Shown in pieces: positions 35,144 through 43,875 of a DNA stretch of 64,000 bases (position 1 is its first letter; each line of letters starts with the position of its first letter). The stretch is from Bacteroidales bacterium. Lineage in GTDB: Bacteria; Bacteroidota; Bacteroidia; Bacteroidales; Paludibacteraceae. A model generated the notes under the pieces. That model searched no databases. It was not told the DNA's origin and was given only the letters and a program-made list of their open reading frames with translations. Where the stretch lies: positions 1 through 64,000 of the forward strand of contig SFDZ01000008.1 in assembly GCA_004557405.1 (NCBI GenBank), written 5' to 3'. Made by a program: the position numbers and the translations under genes.

Positions 35144-36288
35144 TGAATGAATTTGAACAATACGATTATTCGGGCGTGCCTTCGCCGTGCTATGTGCTCG
35201 AAGAGGCGCTCTTGCGTCGCAATTTGGCACTGATAAAATCGGTGGCCGAACGTGCCGGCGTCGAAATTATTCTGGCTTTCAAGGCGTTTGCCTTGTGGCG
35301 TACATTTCCAATTTTTCGCGAATATATTCGGTGTACGACGGCGAGTTCGTTGAGCGAAGCGCGTATGGCTTACGAAAAATTCGGTACCAAGGCGCACACT
35401 TATGCGCCGGTTTACACGGAGGCCGAGTTCGAACAAATAGCACTGTGCAGTAGTCATATCACTTTCAACTCGTTGACTCAGTATGCCAAATATGCTGCTT
35501 TGGCTGCATCGAAAGGTATCTCGTGCGGTTTGCGCATCAATCCGGAATTTTCCGATGTCGAAACCGATTTGTACAATCCGTGTGCGCCGGGATCGCGCTT
35601 GGGCGTAACGGCCGACAAGTTGGCTGCCTTGCCCGAAGGCATCGAAGGGTTGCATTTTCATACATTGTGCGAGTCGTCGTCGTTCGATTTGGAGCGGACT
35701 TTGGCGGTTGTCGAACAGCGCTTCGGACATCTTTTCCCGCAGATTAAATGGCTCAACATGGGCGGCGGACATCTGATGACGCGTGCCGACTACGACACCG
35801 AACATTTGATAGCCACTTTGCAGGCGTTTCGGCGCAAATATCCGCATCTACAACTGATACTTGAACCGGGCAGCGCATTTGCGTGGCGTACGGGCGTGCT
35901 GCTGGCTACTGTTCAAGATATTGTTGAAAATCACGGCGTTAAGACTGCTTTGCTCGATGTGTCGTTTGCGTGCCACATGCCCGATTGTTTGGAAATGCCT
36001 TACAAACCTGCGATTGTGGGTGCTACTGATGTGCGGGAAGGCAAACCTACCTATCGTATGGGAGGCAATTCGTGCCTCAGTGGCGATTTCTGCGGATCGT
36101 GGAGTTTCGACCGCGAATTGTGCGTCGGCGACCGCATCGTGTTCGAGGATATGATTCACTACACAACGGTGAAAACCACCATGTTCAACGGCATTTCGCA
36201 TCCGAGTATTGCGTTGCGCCACACCGATGGCACGTTGGAAATGTTGCGGCAATTTACATGTGAGGATTATTTTGACCGTATGGATTGA
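35140..36288 (+). CDS. nspC: Carboxynorspermidine decarboxylase
   Basis: A 382-residue PLP-dependent fold III decarboxylase that converts carboxy(nor)spermidine to (nor)spermidine, the route to spermidine in gut Bacteroidota. The N-terminal motif VPSPCYVLEEALLRRNL is followed by the PLP lysine in ILAFKAFALW, HFHTLCESSSFD, the glycine loop NMGGGH, and the catalytic Cys region GNSCLSGD near the C-terminus. The ATG at 35140 overlaps the stop of the upstream membrane gene (ATGA); a second ATG follows at once. The partner carboxyspermidine dehydrogenase is not in the window. Confidence 0.93.
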   Translation: MMNEFEQYDYSGVPSPCYVLEEALLRRNLALIKSVAERAGVEIILAFKAFALWRTFPIFREYIRCTTASSLSEARMAYEKFGTKAHTYAPVYTEAEFEQIALCSSHITFNSLTQYAKYAALAASKGISCGLRINPEFSDVETDLYNPCAPGSRLGVTADKLAALPEGIEGLHFHTLCESSSFDLERTLAVVEQRFGHLFPQIKWLNMGGGHLMTRADYDTEHLIATLQAFRRKYPHLQLILEPGSAFAWRTGVLLATVQDIVENHGVKTALLDVSFACHMPDCLEMPYKPAIVGATDVREGKPTYRMGGNSCLSGDFCGSWSFDRELCVGDRIVFEDMIHYTTVKTTMFNGISHPSIALRHTDGTLEMLRQFTCEDYFDRMD

Positions 36289-36315
36289 TTTTGCGTTGTG
36301 TGCAAAAATAAATAG

Positions 36316-36351
36316 GGCTGTCTCCTGACAAGGAACGACAGCCTTTTTTTT
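36316..36351 (+). terminator. nspC terminator
   Basis: GGCTGTC-TCCT pairs with AGGA-GACAGCC around GACA (36316-36343), followed by eight T. Strong intrinsic terminator. Confidence 0.88.
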
Positions 36352-36354
36352 GTG

Positions 36355-36436
36355 TGCGGCATATAGGACTCGAACCTACACGTCTCTCGACACCAGATCC
36401 TAAGTCTGGCGCGGCTACCAATTACGCCAATGCCGC
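36355..36436 (-). tRNA. tRNA-Leu (TAG)
   Basis: Minus strand: acceptor GCGGCAT/ATGCCGC; the loop CTTAGGA between CCAGA and TCTGG gives anticodon TAG; long class II variable arm; T-arm GGTTCGAGTCC. Discriminator A, no encoded CCA. Confidence 0.94.
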
Positions 36437-36454
36437 AGAGCGATTGTTCGGCTG

Positions 36455-36486
36455 CAAAGGTACAAATTTATTCGCATATATGCAAA
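36455..36486 (-). promoter_or_regulatory. tRNA-Leu promoter
   Basis: Minus strand TTTG (36486-36483), 20-base spacer, TACCTTTG (36462-36455). Perfect consensus in the gap between priA and the tRNA. Confidence 0.85.
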
Positions 36487-36491
36487 TAAAA

Positions 36492-38921
36492 TCACACATC
36501 GATGTCGAGATTGATGCTCAATGAGCGATATTCCGGTCGTTGCAGGAGCGAACGTGCGCTGTCGTCAATCTGTTTTTTACATTGTTCGGGCGACAACCCT
36601 ATTTCAAATTTCAGTAAAATATGTTTGATAAACTGATTTCGGATACGACCGACGGGCGGATTGTCGGGGCCAAAAATGCGTTGTGTGCCAAACTGGTTGC
36701 ATAGTGTGTGTGCCAAGCGTCGCGCCGCTTCGTTGAGGGTGTCGGGTGCGTGATGTTTCAGGGTTATTTGCACCAACCGATAGTATGGCGGATAGTGAAA
36801 TTGTTGTCGCTCGGCCATCTCCCGATCGAAAAATGCACGGTAGTCTCCGTTTTTAACATACTGAATGATAGGGTGTTGCGGTTGCGAAGTCTGCAACACC
36901 ACCACGCCCTGTCGGTGGCAACGTCCGGAGCGACCACTTACCTGGGTCAGCAGTTGGAATGCGCGCTCGTTGGCTCTGAAATCGGGATAATTGAGCAGAT
37001 TGTCGGCGTTGAGAATGCCCACCAATCCCACATTTCCGAAATCCAATCCTTTGGCAATCATCTGTGTGCCAACAAGAATGTCGATGTCGTGGTTGTCGAA
37101 TTGTTCGATGATGCGTGCAAAGGCGTTTTTGTTGCGCACGGCATCCATGTCCATACGTCCGATGCGAGCCTGTGGAAATAGTGATGCAATTTCGTGTTCC
37201 ACCTGCTCGGTGCCGAAACCGTGCATTTGTAGTGTTGGCTGTTGGCAGTTGGGACACGTTGCGGGCAGGGTTTGTGTGTAGCCGCAGTAGTGGCACGTCA
37301 GTTTGTTGAAACGTTGGTGGTAGGTCAGGCTGACATCGCAGTGCGGACAGCGCGGAACCCAACCGCATTGTCGGCATTCGGTGTAGGGAGCAAAACCACG
37401 ACGGTTCTGAAACAGAATGATTTGTGCACCATCGGTCAGGGCTTCGCTCATTTTAGCAACTAAAAAATCGGAAAAATGGCCTGTCATCTGTTTTTTGCGA
37501 TACGTCTCGGTTAAATCGACCGTTATGATCGAAGGCTGTGGTATGTGTGTGTAGCGTGTGGATAGTTCTACCAATCCAAATTTGCCGTTCAAGGCGTTGC
37601 AGTAACTTTCGACTGCCGGCGTGGCGCTACCGATGAGGGCTTTAGCGTTAAATTGCGAGGCCAGCATCAGGGCGGCGTTGCGTGCGTGGTAGCGTGGGCC
37701 GGTGTCCGATTGTTTGTACGATGCATCGTGTTCTTCGTCCACAATGACAAGCCCCAAATTGTCGAACGGCAGAAAGAGTGCTGTGCGCGTGCCGATGATG
37801 ATTTTGCGCGACTCCCGAGTCAACAAGTTTTGCCATGTCTCGACCCGTTCGGCTTCAGAATATTTGGAGTGATAGACGCCGAGTGCTTCGCCAAAAATGC
37901 TTTTCAAACGCATGGTCAACTGCGTGGTGAGCGCAATTTCGGGTACCAACAAGAGCACCTGTTTCCCTTGACGTAGCACATCGTTTATCAGGTGCGTGTA
38001 GATTTCGGTTTTGCCGCTGGCGGTTACGCCATGCAGCAACACCACGTTTTTCTGTTGCCATTGTTGTCGAATGGCCTGATAGGCTGCTTGTTGTTCCGGC
38101 GTCAGGGTAACGGGTTCGGCCGATTTTGTGAATGTTTCCAAGCGCGACACTTCTTGTGCAATTTGCCGGAAAATGCCGCGTTCGACGAGTGCCGTGCAGA
38201 TGTTCGATGCGCATTGCGCATGTTGTAACAAGTCCGTTTTTTTGACGAGTCCGCCTTCGGGACTGAGTGCAAGATAGGCTTGTAGCAGTTGTTGTTGGCG
38301 TTTTGCGCGTGCCGGCACACAGCGCAACGCTTCGTCCGGTTGTGCGGCAAAGCGGCCGGCCAATTCGACAAAATACGCTGTGCGTGGCGCGTATTGTTCG
38401 TTGATTTCTTCGGTGAGTGTTACAAATCCGCGATTCAGTAGTTTTTTGATGGCCGGAAGTGCGTTTTTCACCTCCAAAGCGTTGTTGATGGCTTGTATGG
38501 AGAGCGGTTTTTCGCTCAACAGGGTGCAAATGCGTTGTTCGTTTGCCGATAATTCACCCTCTGGTTGGGCGTCGGTCAACTCCACCATCGTCTCGCTTTC
38601 GAGTTTCAGAGCCGACGGCACGGCAATGCGGTAAATGTCGCCTAAACTCGTTCGATAGTAGGTCGCCAACCACTGCCAAAATTGCAGTTGCGCAGGTCGT
38701 ACGGTGGGAGCGTCGTCGAGTTGAAACGTGATGGCTTTGATGGTGCTACAGTCGGGTGCCTGCGTATCGATGCGATACACGATGCCCGTGTAAAAACGTC
38801 GTGCGCCGAAAGGCACCACCACGCGCATACCGACAGCGAGCGTGTGCTCCATGTTGTCGGGAATGGCATACGAGTAGGTTTGTCCTAACGGAAATGGCAG
38901 TATGACGTCGGCGTATAACAT
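36492..38921 (-). CDS. priA: Primosomal protein N' (replication restart helicase PriA)
   Basis: An 809-residue 3'-5' helicase that reloads the replisome at stalled forks. The N-terminal 3'BD domain (MLYADVILPFPLGQTYSYAI) is followed by a winged helix, the helicase lobes with Walker A GVTASGKTE, Walker B/DEAH-like VDEEHDASYK and GSATPAVES, and the zinc-binding cysteines (CRQCGW, CPHCD, CHYCGY, CPNC). Also present are GTQMIAKGLDF and QVSGRSGR. The start is conserved, yet the promoter box is only eight bases upstream, implying a leader of about four bases. Confidence 0.95.
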   Translation of the reverse strand: MLYADVILPFPLGQTYSYAIPDNMEHTLAVGMRVVVPFGARRFYTGIVYRIDTQAPDCSTIKAITFQLDDAPTVRPAQLQFWQWLATYYRTSLGDIYRIAVPSALKLESETMVELTDAQPEGELSANEQRICTLLSEKPLSIQAINNALEVKNALPAIKKLLNRGFVTLTEEINEQYAPRTAYFVELAGRFAAQPDEALRCVPARAKRQQQLLQAYLALSPEGGLVKKTDLLQHAQCASNICTALVERGIFRQIAQEVSRLETFTKSAEPVTLTPEQQAAYQAIRQQWQQKNVVLLHGVTASGKTEIYTHLINDVLRQGKQVLLLVPEIALTTQLTMRLKSIFGEALGVYHSKYSEAERVETWQNLLTRESRKIIIGTRTALFLPFDNLGLVIVDEEHDASYKQSDTGPRYHARNAALMLASQFNAKALIGSATPAVESYCNALNGKFGLVELSTRYTHIPQPSIITVDLTETYRKKQMTGHFSDFLVAKMSEALTDGAQIILFQNRRGFAPYTECRQCGWVPRCPHCDVSLTYHQRFNKLTCHYCGYTQTLPATCPNCQQPTLQMHGFGTEQVEHEIASLFPQARIGRMDMDAVRNKNAFARIIEQFDNHDIDILVGTQMIAKGLDFGNVGLVGILNADNLLNYPDFRANERAFQLLTQVSGRSGRCHRQGVVVLQTSQPQHPIIQYVKNGDYRAFFDREMAERQQFHYPPYYRLVQITLKHHAPDTLNEAARRLAHTLCNQFGTQRIFGPDNPPVGRIRNQFIKHILLKFEIGLSPEQCKKQIDDSARSLLQRPEYRSLSINLDIDV

Positions 38922-38929
38922 AATCTGTG

Positions 38930-38937
38930 CAAAATTA
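38930..38937 (-). promoter_or_regulatory. priA promoter, -7 box close to the start codon
   Basis: TAATTTTG (38937-38930) on the minus strand, eight bases before the priA ATG (38921). No clear TTTG lies 20 bases further up, so support is moderate. Confidence 0.5.
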
Positions 38938-38956
38938 CAAAAAAAATGCCGATTTA

Positions 38957-38988
38957 TTTGGTTAATTCAAAAAAAAAGTGTACCTTTG
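38957..38988 (+). promoter_or_regulatory. tRNA-Ala promoter
   Basis: TTTG (38957-38960), 20-base spacer, TACCTTTG (38981-38988). Perfect consensus 12 bases before the tRNA. Confidence 0.85.
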
Positions 38989-38999
38989 CAGCGCAATTC

Positions 39000-39075
39000 G
39001 GGGTATTAGCTCATCTGGTAGAGCGCAACACTGGCAGTGTTGAGGTAAGCGGTTCGAGTCCGCTATACTCCACCA
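39000..39075 (+). tRNA. tRNA-Ala (GGC) with encoded CCA
   Basis: Acceptor GGGGTAT pairs with ATACTCC, including the G3-U70 wobble that is the alanine identity element; the loop CTGGCAG between CAACA and TGTTG gives GGC. The discriminator A (39072) is followed by a genomic CCA (39073-39075), unlike the other tRNAs in the window. Confidence 0.95.
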
Positions 39076-39077
39076 AC

Positions 39078-39138
39078 GCCCTTCAATAGGGCATTAGAGC
39101 AAAAAGCGACGACACATTTTTGTGTTGCCGCTTTTTTT
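39078..39138. terminator. Bidirectional terminator between tRNA-Ala and the helicase gene
   Basis: A small hairpin GCCCT-TCAAT-AGGGC (39078-39092) is followed by the main stem AAAAAGCG-CGACACA / TGTGTTG-CGCTTTTT (39101-39138), with T-runs on both strands. It suits the converging tRNA and DEAD-box genes. Confidence 0.8.
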
Positions 39139-39162
39139 GTTTTTACGGATACGCTGCTCGCT

Positions 39163-40944
39163 TTAACGGCGGCGGCGCCATGGCTTGTCGGGGTTGACGG
39201 GGCGGTCGTCCTGCTGCTTGCGCCGACGATTTTCGTAACGCTGTGCCGCTTTAGGATTGTCAAATTTGTCGGGGTATTTGCCGCCGGTGCGTTGCTTGTC
39301 GGGACGGAATGGAACGTTGTCCTGCTTGTCGCGCTTGCCTACCAATTCCACGGTTAGTTTGCCTCCGCGCGCCTCGAACGCTTCGAGCACTTGGTTGGCT
39401 TGGTCGGCATACACATCGAAATAGGTGCCGCGCTGGGCAATTTCGATGTCGCCAATGCTGATGGTGCGGTCGTTGGTGATGTCGTTGATGGCGCTGAGTA
39501 TGGTGCGTGGCGTGGCGTTGTGGCGGAATCCCAGATTGATGAGCATGCGAACACGTTGCCCGCGTTTTTTTGGCGCACGAGTTTTGCTTTTGGTGCCGAT
39601 TTCGTTGTTGCTTTTTTCGGGCAGATTCAAATCCTCGGCATCGCGGTAGTAGTCGAGAAAACGGTTGAATTCCAACGATACAAAACGCCGAATCACGTCT
39701 TCTTTCGACAAATAGTCTAATTTTTTGAAAACGTGCGGCAGAAACTGATCGATCTGCTCGTCGTTCACTTGCACTTGTTCCATGCGCTCTATCAGGTGGA
39801 ATAGTTGGCGTTTGCAGATGTCGATGCCTAACGGAATGCGTGCGCGTTCGAATTTCTTTTTGATAATGTGTTCGATGGTGCGTATTTTGCGTTGTTCGCG
39901 TTGATGCACAATCGATATGGATACGCCGCGTTTGCCGGCGCGTCCGGTGCGTCCGCTGCGGTGTGTATATACTTCGACGTCGTCGGGCAGATTGTAGTTG
40001 ATGACGTGTGTGAGGTCGCTGACGTCGAGCCCGCGGGCGGCCACGTCGGTGGCAACCAATATTTGCAGATGCCGAATGCGGAATTTGTTCATCACATTGT
40101 CGCGTTGTGCCTGACTGAGGTCGCCATGTAGTGCATCGGCGTTGTATCCGTCGGTCATCAGTTTGTCGGCCACTTCTTTGGTCTCTTGGCGTGTGCGACA
40201 GAAGACGATGGCGTAAATGTCGGGATTCATATCGACGATGCGTTTCAACGCCAGATAGCGTTGCTTGGCCTGTACCATGTAGTAGATGTGATCGACGTTT
40301 TCGGCGCCGGCGTTGCGTGTGCCGACAGCTATTTCGGTGGCATCGGTCATGTATTGTTGGGCAATGCGCGCAATCTCGTTGGGCATGGTGGCCGAGAATA
40401 ACAGGGTGCGTCGTTCGTCAGGTACCGATTGCAAAATGGTTTCCAAGTCGTCTTTGAATCCCATGTCGAGCATTTCGTCGGCTTCGTCGAGCACTAAATA
40501 CCGCACGTTCCCCAAATGCACTTTGCCGCGTTTGTTCAAGTCGATTAGCCGACCGGGCGTGGCTACTAAAATCTGTGGTTGAATATCGAGTTGTTTGTAT
40601 TGCGTCACAATGTTTTCGCCACCATATACGGGTACTATTTTGGCGTTGGTCATGTGGGTGGCGTAATGCTTCAGGTCGTTGGCTATCTGAATGCAAAGTT
40701 CGCGTGTGGGCGACAGAATGAGTGCCTGAATATGTTGTTGCGCAGTGTCGATTTTGGTCAGCAAGGGCAGCCCGAATGCTGCGGTTTTGCCGGTGCCGGT
40801 TTGCGCCAAGGCCACCAAATCGCCCTCTTGCTCCAACAAGAATGGAATCACTTGTTCCTGAATCGGCATGGGCGATTCGTAGCCGAGTTCGGTTATAGCC
40901 GTCAGGATTTCGGGACGAAGTCCCAAATCTTCAAATTTTGTCAT
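39163..40944 (-). CDS. DEAD-box RNA helicase (DeaD/CsdA-like)
   Basis: A 593-residue ATP-dependent RNA helicase. Start chosen at 40944 (MTKFEDLGLRPEILTAITEL), where the Q-motif region begins. Motifs are complete: Q motif ESPMPIQEQVIP, I AQTGTGKT, Ia PTRELCIQ, II DEADEMLDMGF, III SATMP, and VI HRSGRTGRAG. The C-terminal part holds a DbpA-type RNA-binding domain (GDIEIAQRGTYFDVYADQAN) and a basic disordered tail, the arrangement of DeaD/CsdA proteins that act in ribosome assembly and cold adaptation. A candidate promoter box at 41095-41102 implies a leader of about 145 nt. Confidence 0.93.
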   Translation of the reverse strand: MTKFEDLGLRPEILTAITELGYESPMPIQEQVIPFLLEQEGDLVALAQTGTGKTAAFGLPLLTKIDTAQQHIQALILSPTRELCIQIANDLKHYATHMTNAKIVPVYGGENIVTQYKQLDIQPQILVATPGRLIDLNKRGKVHLGNVRYLVLDEADEMLDMGFKDDLETILQSVPDERRTLLFSATMPNEIARIAQQYMTDATEIAVGTRNAGAENVDHIYYMVQAKQRYLALKRIVDMNPDIYAIVFCRTRQETKEVADKLMTDGYNADALHGDLSQAQRDNVMNKFRIRHLQILVATDVAARGLDVSDLTHVINYNLPDDVEVYTHRSGRTGRAGKRGVSISIVHQREQRKIRTIEHIIKKKFERARIPLGIDICKRQLFHLIERMEQVQVNDEQIDQFLPHVFKKLDYLSKEDVIRRFVSLEFNRFLDYYRDAEDLNLPEKSNNEIGTKSKTRAPKKRGQRVRMLINLGFRHNATPRTILSAINDITNDRTISIGDIEIAQRGTYFDVYADQANQVLEAFEARGGKLTVELVGKRDKQDNVPFRPDKQRTGGKYPDKFDNPKAAQRYENRRRKQQDDRPVNPDKPWRRRR

Positions 40945-41094
40945 GTCGTTTTGTGTTACACGTTGCAAAGTATTGGCTCGAAAATTCTTGTCAGTTGCCA
41001 ATATTGGCGTGTAAAAACCCTACGAAAACAGGCGCGAGGCCGTGAAGAATTTAATCAAGAAAATACGTCGAAACGTCGGTTTGTAAATTGTGTG

Positions 41095-41102
41095 CAAAGG
41101 TA
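41095..41102 (-). promoter_or_regulatory. Candidate helicase promoter, -7 box
   Basis: TACCTTTG on the minus strand (41102-41095); no matching upstream TTTG. If used, the leader to the helicase ATG is about 145 nt. Confidence 0.4.
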
Positions 41103-41153
41103 CGAAAAAAAATAGAATTACGGCATATCCGTTGGCCGGTTTGTACAAAAAAA

Positions 41154-42578
41154 TTATTGTCCTTTGCCTTTGATGATGACACCGATAGTGAACAACAGAA
41201 TTTTGAGGTCGGTTTTCAAACTCATGTTATCCAAGTAGATGATGTCGTAGTTCAGTCGGTCGATCATTTTATCCAAGGTGTCTGTGTAGCCTACTTTGAT
41301 AGGCCCCCACGAGGTGAGTCCCGGTCGGATGCGGTAAATCAAGCAGTAGTAGGGCGCACGTTGCGTTATTTTGTCGATGTAGAATTTGCGCTCGGGACGT
41401 GGACCGACAAAACTCATTTCGCCTTTGAGTATGTTCCAAAATTGCGGCATCTCGTCCAGCCGGTATTTGCGCAGCCAACGTCCGATGGCAGTGGTGCGTT
41501 TGTCGTGCGGCGAACTTAGCTGCGGTCCGGTGTGTGCTTCGGAGCCGGTGTACATGGTGCGAAATTTGATGATTGTAAATGGGCAACCATGCATGCCGAT
41601 GCGCTCTTGCTTGTAGAGTACGGGGCCGGCCGATGTGCATTTAATGCCAATGGCACACACTAACCATAGTGGCGATGTTACAACGATGGCCATCAACGAT
41701 ACTGCGACGTCGAAGGCGCGCTTGATGCTGAGTTCGCAATCGCTCATCGTGTGTTCGGTTATCGATACCAATGCCGGACCCGACAGATTATTGATACGAA
41801 TTTTGCCTATCAGTATTTCGTTGATACGTGGAACAAATTGAATCTCGATATTGAGCGGGTACAATTTGTCGATTATTTTGTATAATTGTGTGTTGTCGTC
41901 ATCTACGGCTACGATGGCGGTGTAGATGTTGTGTCGTTGTTTTAAGGCGGGCATGTTGTCTATATCTCCCAACAACGGTTGTATGTCGGGTTGTCGGGCT
42001 TCGCCGGGCGTGGACGCAATAAAACCGATTACGCGGTTTCCGTCGTTGTTGTGGCGAAGGTCTTGGGCGATGCGCAGCGCACAGGCGCCGGTGCCGATGA
42101 TGACGGTGTTGTAGGCTATCTGACCTCGATGGACGGCGTGCTGCGTGCTTAACGTAATGCCCAAACGAAATACATACGATAGAACAAATTGCAGCACAAA
42201 CAGCACCAATAGCGAATAGTAGTAGCGCTGGTAACCGGCGACCTCGTCGTCTAATATGATGATGAAAAAGGCTGACAACGCAATAATGGCCGAAGCGATG
42301 CCGGTGGTGGCTATGTCGTTGACCAACGTGCGCTTGTAGGGGCGCATGTAGAAACCTGATAAATAGTGTATGACAAGGCAGCCTAATGGATAGAGTATCA
42401 GGGGTGTGTAAAAGTTGAATGCCGGAACCAAAATCTCGTCATAACCAAACATGCGACCCTCGTACACCATCCAACGGAAGCATAAGAACAACAGCCAAAC
42501 GCACCATGCCGATAGGATGTCGGCACAGATGTATTTTGCGCGTTGGCGGTTTCGATTGATGTTGTGATGCGATGCCAT
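41154..42578 (-). CDS. Polyprenyl-phosphate sugar phosphotransferase (priming transferase)
   Basis: A 474-residue integral membrane enzyme of the WcaJ/WbaP type, which transfers a hexose 1-phosphate to undecaprenyl phosphate to start a polysaccharide repeat unit. Four to five N-terminal helices (about 18-145) are followed by a Rossmann-like CoA-binding-type segment (VIIGTGACALRIAQDL) and the C-terminal sugar-transferase domain (KRAFDVAVSLMAIVVTSPLW, GPVLYKQERIGMHGCPFTII, KFRTM, RLDEMPQFWNILKGEMSFVG, GPRPE). The start at 42578 follows a terminator and promoter; longer frames run through the gapA terminator. It presumably primes the polymer made by the 43.9-52.8 kb operon. Confidence 0.9.
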   Translation of the reverse strand: MASHHNINRNRQRAKYICADILSAWCVWLLFLCFRWMVYEGRMFGYDEILVPAFNFYTPLILYPLGCLVIHYLSGFYMRPYKRTLVNDIATTGIASAIIALSAFFIIILDDEVAGYQRYYYSLLVLFVLQFVLSYVFRLGITLSTQHAVHRGQIAYNTVIIGTGACALRIAQDLRHNNDGNRVIGFIASTPGEARQPDIQPLLGDIDNMPALKQRHNIYTAIVAVDDDNTQLYKIIDKLYPLNIEIQFVPRINEILIGKIRINNLSGPALVSITEHTMSDCELSIKRAFDVAVSLMAIVVTSPLWLVCAIGIKCTSAGPVLYKQERIGMHGCPFTIIKFRTMYTGSEAHTGPQLSSPHDKRTTAIGRWLRKYRLDEMPQFWNILKGEMSFVGPRPERKFYIDKITQRAPYYCLIYRIRPGLTSWGPIKVGYTDTLDKMIDRLNYDIIYLDNMSLKTDLKILLFTIGVIIKGKGQ

Positions 42579-42663
42579 CTCGTTTTTATAACGCAAAAAT
42601 CGTTCTTTTATTGCTGGCGGCGATGGCCGTTTGATGTAATTTTTGTACAAAGGTTTAACATCG

Positions 42664-42671
42664 CAAAGGTA
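42664..42671 (-). promoter_or_regulatory. Priming-transferase promoter, -7 box
   Basis: TACCTTTG (42671-42664) on the minus strand; TTTG at 42693-42690 is 18 bases upstream, inside the gapA terminator. Confidence 0.6.
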
Positions 42672-42673
42672 CG

Positions 42674-42711
42674 AAAAAAAACTCATTCCCAAACGTTTGG
42701 GAATGAGTTTT
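42674..42711. terminator. gapA terminator (perfect 28-bp palindrome)
   Basis: ACTCATTCCCAAAC and GTTTGGGAATGAGT (42681-42708) form a perfect inverted repeat, with T-runs on both strands (T7 leftward, T5 rightward). Confidence 0.88.
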
Positions 42712-42730
42712 TCGTGTGTTCGATGTGCAA

Positions 42731-43729
42731 TTATTTGCAGATAACGCGAGCCATTTCGAGCACTTTGTTCGAATAGCCCCATTCGTTGTCGTACCAAGCG
42801 CACACTTTGACGAACGTTTTGTCGAGTTGGATACCGGCTTTAACGTCGAAAATCGAAGTGCGGGCATCGTTGCGGAAATCGGTCGAAACAACGGCGTCTT
42901 CCGTGTAGCCGAGTACGCCTTTCAGTTCGCCTTCCGAAGCCTCTTTCATGGCTTTGCAGATGTCTTCGTACGAAGTTTCTTTGGCCAATTCGCAGGTCAG
43001 GTCAACAAACGATACGTCCGAAGTCGGAACGCGGAGCGACATACCAGTCAGTTTGCCGTTCAACTCGGGCAACACTTTGCCTACGGCTTTGGCAGCGCCT
43101 GTCGACGACGGAATGATGTTTTCCAAAATGCCGCGACCGCCGCGCCAGTCTTTCTTCGAAGGACCGTCAACAGTCTTTTGTGTGGCTGTGGCAGCGTGTA
43201 CTGTGGTCATCAAACCGCGAACAATGCCGAATTTGTCGTTCAGCACTTTCGAGATAGGAGCCAAGCAGTTGGTGGTGCAACTTGCGTTCGAAATGATTTT
43301 TTGTCCGGCGTATGTGTTGTGGTTTACGCCATAAACGAACATCGGGGTAGCGTCTTTCGACGGAGCCGACATGATGACTTTTTTAGCGCCTGCTTGCAAG
43401 TGAGCCGAAGCCAATTCTTCGGTCAGGAAGAAACCGGTCGATTCTACTACAACGTCAACATTCAAAGCACCCCAAGTGATTTGCGAAGGGTCTTTCTCGG
43501 CGAAGATTTGGATTTTGTTGCCATCGACAATCATGTAGTTGCCTTCAACTTTGATGTCGTGGTTGAAGATACCGTGAACCGAGTCGTATTTCAGCATGTA
43601 AGCCAAATAGTCGGCGTCCAACAGGTCGTTGATGCCTACAACTTGAATGTCGTTGCCGAAATTCTCGACAGCAGCACGGAATACCATACGGCCGATGCGG
43701 CCGAAACCGTTAATACCTAATTTAATCAT
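42731..43729 (-). CDS. gapA: Glyceraldehyde-3-phosphate dehydrogenase, type I
   Basis: A 332-residue glycolytic enzyme that oxidises glyceraldehyde 3-phosphate to 1,3-bisphosphoglycerate with NAD. The NAD-binding NGFGRIGRMVFRAA begins at residue 7, the catalytic Cys151 is in SNASCTTNCLAP, and His178 is in TTVHAATATQ. The catalytic cores DGPSKKDWRGGR and WYDNEWGYSNKV are intact. Asp35 (NDLLD) suggests NAD preference. It stands alone, with its own promoter and a strong terminator. Confidence 0.97.
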   Translation of the reverse strand: MIKLGINGFGRIGRMVFRAAVENFGNDIQVVGINDLLDADYLAYMLKYDSVHGIFNHDIKVEGNYMIVDGNKIQIFAEKDPSQITWGALNVDVVVESTGFFLTEELASAHLQAGAKKVIMSAPSKDATPMFVYGVNHNTYAGQKIISNASCTTNCLAPISKVLNDKFGIVRGLMTTVHAATATQKTVDGPSKKDWRGGRGILENIIPSSTGAAKAVGKVLPELNGKLTGMSLRVPTSDVSFVDLTCELAKETSYEDICKAMKEASEGELKGVLGYTEDAVVSTDFRNDARTSIFDVKAGIQLDKTFVKVCAWYDNEWGYSNKVLEMARVICK

Positions 43730-43783
43730 AATGTTTTGTTTTTATAAAAAGTGAATAACTAATTTCCTGTTTTTTTGGAATTG

Positions 43784-43791
43784 CAAAAATA
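43784..43791 (-). promoter_or_regulatory. gapA promoter, -7 box
   Basis: TATTTTTG (43791-43784) on the minus strand, about 54 bases before the gapA ATG; the upstream TTTG is unclear. Confidence 0.5.
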
Positions 43792-43875
43792 CTATTTTTT
43801 CTTGAATTGTGCATCGCTTTTTGGCGTTTTTTTTCAACATTGTGGCAAAAATTGTGCCAAACAGCATATTTTGCT

